15,342 nucleotides of DNA from assembly GCA_003233025.1 (NCBI GenBank), contig QIKS01000228.1:1-15342 (forward strand), read 5' to 3'. Both the position numbers and the translations under genes were made by a program. This DNA is from Hellea balneolensis (GTDB lineage Bacteria > Pseudomonadota > Alphaproteobacteria > Caulobacterales > Maricaulaceae). Within the stretch, counting starts at the first letter, position 1; every line of letters begins with the position of its first letter. Positions 6,421 through 14,142 of the stretch are shown piece after piece. The notes below the pieces were generated by a model. That model was not told where the DNA came from and ran no database searches. It worked only from the letters and a program-made list of their open reading frames with translations.

Positions 6421-6426
6421 AGAGGA
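6421..6426 (+). promoter_or_regulatory. Ribosome binding site AGAGGA favouring GTG 6433
   Basis: AGAGGA abuts ATG 6427 with no usable spacer but lies six bases before the in-frame GTG 6433, the normal distance. The kinase therefore probably starts at GTG 6433, two codons after the ATG. Confidence 0.55.
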
Positions 6427-9204
6427 ATGTACGTGCTAAAAAACCCAAACCCATATCAGGAATATGCGCCGCCACCTCAGGGGAGCGCATATTCTGCTGC
6501 GCCGCCACCACCTGGCCAGGCAATGCCAGCGACGCCCCGCGATATATTTACAAACATCACCACCACCGATCAGCAACAGCCCCACACACAAGGCTTGTTT
6601 GAAAATAAAACTATCATAGACCGAAAATCAACCCGCCTCATGATGATGGTGACCATTGCTTTTCTCTTTTTCTACATACTCATTGTCGGCTCAAAACTAT
6701 TTGGCGATTTTTATGCCGATCAAAGGGCAGCAAAAACCGAGCATTTAAATGCTGTAAATGTTGCCGCCGTTCAAGTTTCAACAATAGTGGAAAATTCCAT
6801 TATCTGGATCAATAACGGAATATCTGAAGGCCAAACCCCTGCGGGGTCTGCGCGGTTGATTGCAAAATCGCCAGACATTCAAGCTGTTGTCATTTTGGAT
6901 AGTGCAAATAATCTTATCGCCAGCTTTCCTGACGGCGCGCAAACATTGGCAGATACCGCCATCGATAATATAGATGAAAACGGCATTAAACTGACCTCGG
7001 CTATCGCACCTGATGGGCATGTGACAGCGATCGTGATAAAAAGAACAGGCAATTATTTCGCCGTCGCCGCTTTAGCCGACAACACCCTTCTTGATACCAA
7101 TACAACAACATTAAACAAAATCGCAATTATTGATGCAAAGGGACGGGTTATTGCCGGGGATAACGCCATTGGCAAATATGGACTGATTAGCAATTTCAAC
7201 GTCACACCTGAATATGTTGTTCAAATCGTAAAATCGAACATTCACACCGTACAACCTCTAACATTGAACAATCAGGATTATCAGATTGCCAGCGCGCGCA
7301 TCCCTAATAGCGGCTTGGTTTTCTTGGAAGCAAAGCCAAAAATCCGCTCATCGACGACCAGAAGCAATTTAACATTATTCTCGGTCTTGTTTTTGGGAAC
7401 TTGTGCGCTGGTCTGGATGTTGCTCAACTCACTTTTTAGACAACTGACATCCATTCGAAACATTCAAAGACAAACAGAAATATCACAACAAAGATTTAAA
7501 GCTGCGGCGGAAGGCGACGGGGGAGGTGTTTGGGAAGTTGATCTGGCCAATGATATTACCTATTTAAGTGCATCACTTTCCGGACTGCTTGGCTTGGAAA
7601 ATCATGAACGCACAATGCCAGTTTCGGAATTTTTGCTCCTTTTCCATCCTCAAGACCGCGACCGCTTTTTAACACATGCAAGGCGCATCCACATACACGG
7701 GGAATTTGATTTTGATGTCAGGGCCGCACAATTGCCGCTGATATTGCAATGTCGCGGCAAACGCTCTGGGCGCGATGTTCGCAAGGTCATTGTTGGTGTT
7801 GCCCTGGATATAACCGAGCAAAGGCGCGCGCAAGCAAGCCTCAAATCCACCGAAGCACGTCTCCACAATGCCCTCAGCTCCATGACAGATTCCTTCGTTG
7901 TCTGGGATGCCATGCGCAACCTTGTCATTTGGAATGTGCGGTTTGAAGATTTCATAGGCTGTGGCCCCGGTATATTACAACCCGGAATGGACCACGCCAG
8001 TGTTGTCTTCTTGGCGCAACCTTCCATCCAGCAAGTCAAGAAGTTTGACGAACAAAATGGGTTAAAAGAAATCGTACTTAAGGACGGTAGGTGGATCCGG
8101 TATATTGTCACTCAAACAACCGACGGCGGTCATGTGAGCGTCGGCACGGATATAACCGAAATCCGCCTCCGGGAAGCCGATCTTCAAAAAAACCAACGGG
8201 CTTTGCAAAATACAATTAATGTCTTGCGAAAATCCCAATCCAGCATTGCCGAACTTGCTGCCCGCTATGAAAGTGAAAAAATACGGGCAGAAGAAGCCAG
8301 TAGCTCTAAAAGCTCTTTCCTGGCCAATATGAGCCATGAGCTGCGAACACCTCTCAATGCCATTAACGGGTTTTCTGATATTATGAAGAAAGAAATGTTC
8401 GGCCCGCTCGGCGATGAACGCTATAAAGAATATATCAGTGACATTTTATTTTCAGGTCAACACTTGCTCGCCTTGATTAATGATATTTTGGATATGTCCA
8501 AAATTGAAGCTGGGAAAATGAGCTTGAACTCTGAAATTATGTTCATGCATGAAATGATCACTCAAGTTATTCGCATCATTAGAGGCCGCGCCGAGGCCGC
8601 TCAGCTTGATCTTCATATTAGCAACGAAGATGTACGTGAAATTGAAGCTGATCCCCGCGCGGTTAAGCAAATTTTGCTAAACTTGCTGACCAATGCCATT
8701 AAGTTTACACCGGAAGGCGGGAAGATCACGGTCGAACTTATTGAGAAAAGAAGCGGGCTTATTGTCAAAGTAATTGATAACGGCATTGGTATTTCGCAAG
8801 AAAATATTGACCGCCTTGTCAAACCGTTCGAGCAGGTGTCCGAAGGATCTGCGCAAGATAATGAAGGTACAGGGTTAGGCCTGGCGCTTTCCAAATCATT
8901 GGTTGAACTGCACGGCGGTAATTTCAAAATCGAAAGCCAACTTGGTAAAGGGACAACGATTGTCTTTTCTTTGCCCAACAAACCAATACCGCAAAAAGAA
9001 GAGCCAAAGAAACATGACGTCAGTCAAGAAATCTCTCGCCTCACCCATGATATATCGCAAGTGTTGGGTGATGATGAGGAGCATCAGATTGCCCCAGAGA
9101 CCCCTGAAACAAACCTTTATGAATATCAGCAACCACAATATTCCAGTGGCGAAACCGCCAATGTGGTCGGTGAAAATATTCCCCAAACCAAACCCGCAGC
9201 TTAG
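6427..9204 (+). CDS. PleC/DivJ-like sensor histidine kinase with PAS domains
   Basis: This large membrane sensor kinase has 925 residues from ATG 6427, or 923 from GTG 6433, which the ribosome binding site favours. In order: a proline-rich cytoplasmic N-terminus (5-38, with PPPQ and PPPP runs); TM1 at 71-92; a periplasmic sensor region of about 220 residues (93-312); TM2 at 314-337; a PAS-like domain at about 355-465; a second PAS at about 478-578; a coiled coil at about 582-625; HisKA with H637 (NMSHELRTPLNAINGFSDIM); and HATPase with the N box around 752-756, DNGIG (784-788) and GTGLGL (814-819). An acidic, Gln/Tyr-rich tail (851-925) follows. The HisKA region matches the PleC/DivJ/PdhS group, which acts on DivK and PleD in alphaproteobacteria; which member this is cannot be told. 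There is no receiver domain, so the partner regulator lies elsewhere. The EAL gene just upstream strengthens a cyclic-di-GMP link. The gene ends 8 nt from the end of convergent glnE, with no visible terminator. Confidence 0.88.
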   Translation: MYVLKNPNPYQEYAPPPQGSAYSAAPPPPGQAMPATPRDIFTNITTTDQQQPHTQGLFENKTIIDRKSTRLMMMVTIAFLFFYILIVGSKLFGDFYADQRAAKTEHLNAVNVAAVQVSTIVENSIIWINNGISEGQTPAGSARLIAKSPDIQAVVILDSANNLIASFPDGAQTLADTAIDNIDENGIKLTSAIAPDGHVTAIVIKRTGNYFAVAALADNTLLDTNTTTLNKIAIIDAKGRVIAGDNAIGKYGLISNFNVTPEYVVQIVKSNIHTVQPLTLNNQDYQIASARIPNSGLVFLEAKPKIRSSTTRSNLTLFSVLFLGTCALVWMLLNSLFRQLTSIRNIQRQTEISQQRFKAAAEGDGGGVWEVDLANDITYLSASLSGLLGLENHERTMPVSEFLLLFHPQDRDRFLTHARRIHIHGEFDFDVRAAQLPLILQCRGKRSGRDVRKVIVGVALDITEQRRAQASLKSTEARLHNALSSMTDSFVVWDAMRNLVIWNVRFEDFIGCGPGILQPGMDHASVVFLAQPSIQQVKKFDEQNGLKEIVLKDGRWIRYIVTQTTDGGHVSVGTDITEIRLREADLQKNQRALQNTINVLRKSQSSIAELAARYESEKIRAEEASSSKSSFLANMSHELRTPLNAINGFSDIMKKEMFGPLGDERYKEYISDILFSGQHLLALINDILDMSKIEAGKMSLNSEIMFMHEMITQVIRIIRGRAEAAQLDLHISNEDVREIEADPRAVKQILLNLLTNAIKFTPEGGKITVELIEKRSGLIVKVIDNGIGISQENIDRLVKPFEQVSEGSAQDNEGTGLGLALSKSLVELHGGNFKIESQLGKGTTIVFSLPNKPIPQKEEPKKHDVSQEISRLTHDISQVLGDDEEHQIAPETPETNLYEYQQPQYSSGETANVVGENIPQTKPAA

Positions 9205-9212
9205 CGCCTCCT

Positions 9213-12020
9213 CTATTGCCGCCCCAGATTTGATCCCGTCGGCGGGGACGCCATAACCGTTCGTTCAAAAATTTCATGAACCTGGTTTTGCGTAGCGAAA
9301 AAATCGGCGCTATAATCTTTAAAATTCTGCTGCCCCGACACTGCCGCCAACAAATCCGTCAAAGAATTTGATGCTTGTTGCGGCACAAAGACCCCGTCAA
9401 CAGCAACGGCGGTTATTTGCAAGAAATCCTGATAAAGCCTTAAAGCCCCAATGAGCGTTTCGCAGTCTTGCACAGCTAGCCAGTTTTGCCTTTGTGCCAG
9501 CTCCAGACAACCAAGACTGGACGCAATACGAAGTTTAGGCTTATGGCGCAAAATCAAATATTGCGCGATAAATTCGATATCCCGAATACCGCCTTTCGCG
9601 AATTTAACATCCCACTGCCCTTGCGCGGGTTTTTCACGGGCAAGGCGGTCATACATATCGGCAATGTCCGTATTTAAGCTGCCACCATATTTCTTTTCGC
9701 CTAACAGCACGTTGATATCTCGATCAAGTTTGTTACAAAAATCCACCGACGAGCCAGCAACAACCCGCGCCCGGCTGAGGGCCATAAACTCCCATGTCCA
9801 GGCTTGGCGACGATAATAATTTAAAAAAGCATCATAGGAAACCGCCAACGGCCCAGAGCGCCCGGATGGGCGCAGCGCCATATCGACTTCGTAAAGCCCG
9901 CCTTCCTGGGTGACACTGGACAATGCCGTGATCAGGCGGCGGGTAAGTTTATTAAACATCCGGACACCGCCGCCGCCGTCTTCATTATAAACAAGCATCA
10001 GATCAATATCAGATTTGTAATTCATTTCCCGAGCGCCAAGTTTTCCCAACGCTAAAACGGCATAATCCCCGGTGAGCGGGTTTACTTCCCCCTCGTTTTT
10101 ACCCGCAACATTATTGGCAGCCACAGGCAGCAAAGCCGCAATGGCCCCACTTGCAATATCCGAAAATCGCGCTCCGGCCTTGTCAAGATGTTGACGTTTT
10201 AAAATACCCGCAACCAAAGCCAATTGGTCTTCATGCACCAATTTTCGAACCTGATTTAAAGCCGTTTCAAAATCCGTGTCTTGTGGAATAAACCGCTGGT
10301 AATCTGGCGGCGGTATTTTGTCTTGTCTTGCTAGAAAATCCGGTTCAGCCATAGCGTCAATCAAACCGGGATGGGCGGAAAGCGTTACCGTTAGGGGCGG
10401 GGCCAACACCAAAATATTGATCAAGGAAACAAGTGCCTGGTTTTTATTTTGCAATAAAGAAAACAAACTCACTCCGGCATTGAGCTTGGTGATAAATTCA
10501 GCGAAACTAAAAAATGCTGCGTCCGGCACACCGCTCGCCCCGCACGCTTCAATAATTCGCGGTGCTAACCTTGTCAGGATTTCGCGCGCCCTTTCGGTAC
10601 GGGTTGCCCGTATCCGCCCGCCCAGCCAACCCGCCATTTGATGCCACACATCAACGCCGCGCGCAAACCCCGTGCGTCTAAGCGTCTCCAGCGTCAAGGC
10701 TTCCGGCGCAACACCGGTAAAAACCAAACTACCTTTCTCGCTCGCAAGCTCTTCTTCACCTGGAAATAAATTCACATAACAAGCATGAACCCGGCGCAAG
10801 GTTTGCGTTTGTTTATCTTCAAAAGCCGCCAAATCACCTGCCCCAGCAAGCATAGAAATTTGCTCGCGCTTGGCTTTGTCTTTCGGCCATATATGGGTTT
10901 GAGCATCATCATACATCTGTACCCGGTGTTCAAGCCCGCGCAAATCCCCGTAGTCTTGCGCTAATTGTATGGCAGTTTTTTCCTCGATATATCCCCCTTG
11001 TGCCAGCCTGGGCAAAACATCAACAGTGCGCGGCGTACGCAGGGATTTATGCCGCCCACCCAATATAAGTTGCTGCACTTGGACGAAAAATTCTATTTCC
11101 CTAATCCCGCCCAGACCCAACTTTAAATCATGTCCGGGTAAAGCAATATCATCAATAGCCGCCGCGCCCTGGATTTGCCGCTTGATAGCATGAATATCCG
11201 AAATGGCTGCGTAGTCCAAATTTCTGCGCCAGATAAAAGGCGTCAAAACGTTCTTTATAAACTCGCCAGCCGCCAACATATCGCCGCCGCAAAAGCGGGC
11301 TTTGATCATCGCGGCGCGCTCCCAATTTTGTCCCAGCATCTCATAATAGCGTTCCGCCGTCAGTGTCGATACCGCAACAGAATTAGCTCTCGGATCAGGC
11401 CGCAACCGTAAATCGGTACGAAAAATATATCCGTCCTCCGTCATGGCATCAAACCCGCGCATTAGTTTTTTAACAAATCTAATCAAGGTTTGTTCAGGCG
11501 GCTTGTCGCTCGGTAAAGCGATAAATTGTGGGTCGTAAAAGACGATCAGGTCAATGTCGCTGGAATAATTAAGCTCCCGCCCGCCGTATTTTCCAAGCGC
11601 CAGCACAAACACGCCCGCTGCTGGCCCCCTGTCGCCGCTGTCGTCCTTGGCAAAACCCATATACGCCGCCACGCTCTCAAACAATATCTCCATGCAGTGG
11701 TCGCCAAAGCGGCTCAAGGCGGCTGTAATTTCTTGCCAGTCCCAGACACCGGTAATATCGCACAAGGCCAACAATAAATGGGTTTTCTTTTTGGCAATTC
11801 TCAACTCCCGGCACACATCATCATATGCGCCCGCGCCGGTCTCGGATAATATATTGTCCAAAAGTGTTTGCGGTGATTGCCGTTCCAAACCATCGATCAC
11901 ATCTGGAAACTCTGCGCACAGCCTGCTTAAATAAGGAGAATTTTCCTGCGCTATTTTCACAAAATCCTTCAGGGTTTTTCCGTCAGGCGCCGTAAAAAAA
12001 TCAACCAACCCCTGCCCCAT
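9213..12020 (-). CDS. glnE: Glutamine synthetase adenylyltransferase / adenylyl-removing enzyme
   Basis: GlnE adenylylates a tyrosine of glutamine synthetase to switch it off when nitrogen is plentiful, and removes the AMP by phosphorolysis when nitrogen is short, under PII control. It has 935 residues, near the usual 950 or so. Both nucleotidyltransferase domains are intact. The N-terminal one (adenylyl removal) has GKYGGRELNYSSDIDL (143-158, with D155 and D157), and the C-terminal one (adenylylation) has GKLGAREMNYKSDIDL (659-674, with D671 and D673). Each is followed by a GGIR(E/D)IEF motif (304-311 and 810-817). The start ATG overlaps the stop of the upstream kinase (TAATG), so translation is probably coupled. 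It is the last gene of the degP-like/regulator/kinase/glnE row, an unusual setting because its expression may then follow the two-component system. Confidence 0.95.
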   Translation of the reverse strand: MGQGLVDFFTAPDGKTLKDFVKIAQENSPYLSRLCAEFPDVIDGLERQSPQTLLDNILSETGAGAYDDVCRELRIAKKKTHLLLALCDITGVWDWQEITAALSRFGDHCMEILFESVAAYMGFAKDDSGDRGPAAGVFVLALGKYGGRELNYSSDIDLIVFYDPQFIALPSDKPPEQTLIRFVKKLMRGFDAMTEDGYIFRTDLRLRPDPRANSVAVSTLTAERYYEMLGQNWERAAMIKARFCGGDMLAAGEFIKNVLTPFIWRRNLDYAAISDIHAIKRQIQGAAAIDDIALPGHDLKLGLGGIREIEFFVQVQQLILGGRHKSLRTPRTVDVLPRLAQGGYIEEKTAIQLAQDYGDLRGLEHRVQMYDDAQTHIWPKDKAKREQISMLAGAGDLAAFEDKQTQTLRRVHACYVNLFPGEEELASEKGSLVFTGVAPEALTLETLRRTGFARGVDVWHQMAGWLGGRIRATRTERAREILTRLAPRIIEACGASGVPDAAFFSFAEFITKLNAGVSLFSLLQNKNQALVSLINILVLAPPLTVTLSAHPGLIDAMAEPDFLARQDKIPPPDYQRFIPQDTDFETALNQVRKLVHEDQLALVAGILKRQHLDKAGARFSDIASGAIAALLPVAANNVAGKNEGEVNPLTGDYAVLALGKLGAREMNYKSDIDLMLVYNEDGGGGVRMFNKLTRRLITALSSVTQEGGLYEVDMALRPSGRSGPLAVSYDAFLNYYRRQAWTWEFMALSRARVVAGSSVDFCNKLDRDINVLLGEKKYGGSLNTDIADMYDRLAREKPAQGQWDVKFAKGGIRDIEFIAQYLILRHKPKLRIASSLGCLELAQRQNWLAVQDCETLIGALRLYQDFLQITAVAVDGVFVPQQASNSLTDLLAAVSGQQNFKDYSADFFATQNQVHEIFERTVMASPPTGSNLGRQ

Positions 12021-13435
12021 TATGAACGCTTAAATTTCGGGAAAATCAAAGCAGCCCGCAAGCCGACAAGTGGATGTTCCTCGCTTGGGTTTCCGTCTGA
12101 AAGTTCCAATTGCGCCCGGTGTAAATCGGCTACCGCATCAACCAAGGCAAGGCCCAGCCCGCTGCCCGGTGCCGTGCGGCTTTCTTCAAGCCGGACAAAG
12201 CGTTCCTTGACCCGTCCCCTGTCCCCGGCAGGAATGCCAGGCCCCGTATCCGTGACGGATATCTCGGTTCTGCCGGATTTTACCTTGCGCAAACTCAAAA
12301 TAATCCCCCCCCCTTTCGGCGTGTATTTAATTGCATTTTCAACAAGGTTCGAAACCGCTTGTGACAACAAACCCCGGTCAGCCCGAAGCTGGTGCTTGCC
12401 TTCTATTTCCAAACGAAAAACATGGCCAGCTTCCTCGCAGCTTGGCCCGTAAAGCTCGGCAATATCTTCTAACAAAGCCCGGGGGTCGAGCGCCACCAAC
12501 ATTTCGCGCCGCTCGCCCGTCTCCAGACGGGCAATACGCAACACGGCTTCAAAGGTGCGCAAAAGCTGGGACGCATCATCGGAAGCTTCCAGCAAAACGG
12601 TGCGCGACGCTTTATCTTTTACCGCTGCGCTCGCCCCTTCAAGCCGGGTTTGCAAGCGGGTTAACGGCGAACGCAGGTCATGAGCAATACTGTCCCCCGC
12701 ATAGCGCATGGCCTGCATCAAGCGGTCAATATGGTCGAGCATTTCATTAAGATGCCCGGCCAAATCATCCAACTCATCACCAGAATGATCGCGAGGCGCA
12801 CGCCGCTTTAAATCTCCGGCGCGAATATCGGTGGCAAGTTTATTGAAAGCATCAACACGCCGGGCAAATCGCCGCGAGACATAAATGCCTGAAATCAACC
12901 CCAAGGACAAAGCGATGGCAATAGAGATCAGCAAAGCCCGCGTCACCCGCTCCGCCGTGGTCATGATAAGTTCAACGTCGCGGGCGACTAATATATAGCC
13001 CGTCCGGCCCATAAACCGTGCGCGCGCCCGGGCGCGGTGGATTTGCGCTTGTGCGTTGGGATTGGTATCATTGGTCGCATTGTAAACAAATTGAAACGGC
13101 CTGCCGCGCTCCGGCTCCCCGTCCAGTTGCGGCTTGAAAGCTATATTGCTGGTAAAATCATTATTGTGGACATAAACATACATCGTCCCTTGGCCGGGCC
13201 GCATGCGGTGAATGATTTGTTTATTGGTGTAATCGCCGCCCTTCTCCAAATACATGGCTTCTATTTCGTCCAGCTCTTGTTTGAGCCGATTATCAATATT
13301 GATAATTTCCACGCTGACCGTCGCTACATAAATATAGCCCAGCACCACCAATGAGGAAAACGCAAACAGCGACGCCGCGATCATTGAGAGGCGAAAAATC
13401 GTGTTATTAAACAGACGGCGGACAGATGCGAACAT
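12020..13435 (-). CDS. Membrane sensor histidine kinase of a two-component system
   Basis: This 471-residue kinase is of the EnvZ/QseC general type. TM1 is at about 14-38, a periplasmic sensor domain at about 40-163, TM2 at about 166-186, HAMP at about 186-240 (with DELDDLAGHLNEML), HisKA with H252 (SIAHDLRSPLTRL), and HATPase with the N box at 363-367, DTGPGI (396-401) and GSGLGLAL (424-431). The periplasmic part is rich in basic and Asn residues and includes an Arg-Ala repeat at 134-140; its ligand cannot be told. It sits 23 nt after the OmpR-family regulator gene, its evident partner, and its stop codon overlaps the glnE start. The ribosome binding site before ATG 13435 is weak (TAGAGAA). 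It probably senses an envelope condition, given the protease gene upstream; this is inference. Confidence 0.93.
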   Translation of the reverse strand: MFASVRRLFNNTIFRLSMIAASLFAFSSLVVLGYIYVATVSVEIINIDNRLKQELDEIEAMYLEKGGDYTNKQIIHRMRPGQGTMYVYVHNNDFTSNIAFKPQLDGEPERGRPFQFVYNATNDTNPNAQAQIHRARARARFMGRTGYILVARDVELIMTTAERVTRALLISIAIALSLGLISGIYVSRRFARRVDAFNKLATDIRAGDLKRRAPRDHSGDELDDLAGHLNEMLDHIDRLMQAMRYAGDSIAHDLRSPLTRLQTRLEGASAAVKDKASRTVLLEASDDASQLLRTFEAVLRIARLETGERREMLVALDPRALLEDIAELYGPSCEEAGHVFRLEIEGKHQLRADRGLLSQAVSNLVENAIKYTPKGGGIILSLRKVKSGRTEISVTDTGPGIPAGDRGRVKERFVRLEESRTAPGSGLGLALVDAVADLHRAQLELSDGNPSEEHPLVGLRAALIFPKFKRS

Positions 13436-13458
13436 GGACGTTCTCTACGACGAGCAGC

Positions 13459-14130
13459 TTAAACCTGCAAGCGATACCCAGCGCCGCGCACGGTATGAAG
13501 TATGGGCAGATCAAAATCCTTATCGATTTTTGCCCGCAAGCGCGAAATATGCACATCAATGACATTGGTTTGTGGGTCAAAATGATAATCCCAAACTTTT
13601 TCCAACAACATCGTGCGGGTCACCACTTTACCGGTGTGGCGCATCAAGCATTCCAGCAAGCGAAACTCACGGGGCTGTAAGAGAATATTTTGGCCAGCCC
13701 GGCGCACAGTACGGGCCAACAAATCCATTTCCAGATCCCCGGCCTTTAATTTGGTCACCGCCGCCGTCGGATCAGAGCGACGCCCAATGGCTTCAACCCG
13801 TGCCAAAAGCTCGGTAAAGGAATAAGGCTTGGCCAGATAATCATCACCGCCAGCACGCAAACCTTCAACTTTTTGGTCAACCTCACCCAGCGCGGATAAA
13901 ATCAAAACCGGTGTTGCGTCCCCGTCCTCACGCAAAGCGCGCAGCAAAGACAAGCCGTCGCGTTTTGGCAACATTCTATCCAAGACAAGCGCGTCATAAT
14001 CGGCTGCCTTGGCCATTTCCAAACCCAGCTCGCCGTCATGGGCCAGATCAACAACATGCCCGGCTTCCATTAAACCTTTGCGCACATATTCAGCGGCAAT
14101 TTCATCATCTTCGACTACGAGTATACGCAT
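13459..14130 (-). CDS. OmpR/PhoB-family response regulator
   Basis: This 223-residue DNA-binding regulator has a receiver domain (1-115 or so): acidic pocket E7-D8-D9, phosphoacceptor D51 (LVLDRMLP), S79 and K101 (LAKPYSF). A winged-helix output domain (about 128-222) follows, with LQPREFRLLECLMRHTGKVV, the recognition-helix region TNVIDVHISRLRAKID, and the terminal wing HTVRGAGYRL. All residues needed for phosphorylation are intact. The start is set by TAAGGAAA a few bases before ATG 14130, inside the 12-nt gap after the protease gene. Its cognate kinase is the next gene. Likely targets include its own operon and envelope genes, but no repeated binding half-sites could be identified in this window, because the operon promoter lies beyond the right edge. 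Confidence 0.95.
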   Translation of the reverse strand: MRILVVEDDEIAAEYVRKGLMEAGHVVDLAHDGELGLEMAKAADYDALVLDRMLPKRDGLSLLRALREDGDATPVLILSALGEVDQKVEGLRAGGDDYLAKPYSFTELLARVEAIGRRSDPTAAVTKLKAGDLEMDLLARTVRRAGQNILLQPREFRLLECLMRHTGKVVTRTMLLEKVWDYHFDPQTNVIDVHISRLRAKIDKDFDLPILHTVRGAGYRLQV

Positions 14131-14142
14131 AGGGTTTCCTTA

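Noticed and set aside
9234..9248. Hairpin TCCCG / CGGGGA near the glnE 3' end as a terminator for the sensor kinase gene
   Set aside because: No T run follows on either strand, and it lies within coding sequence of glnE.
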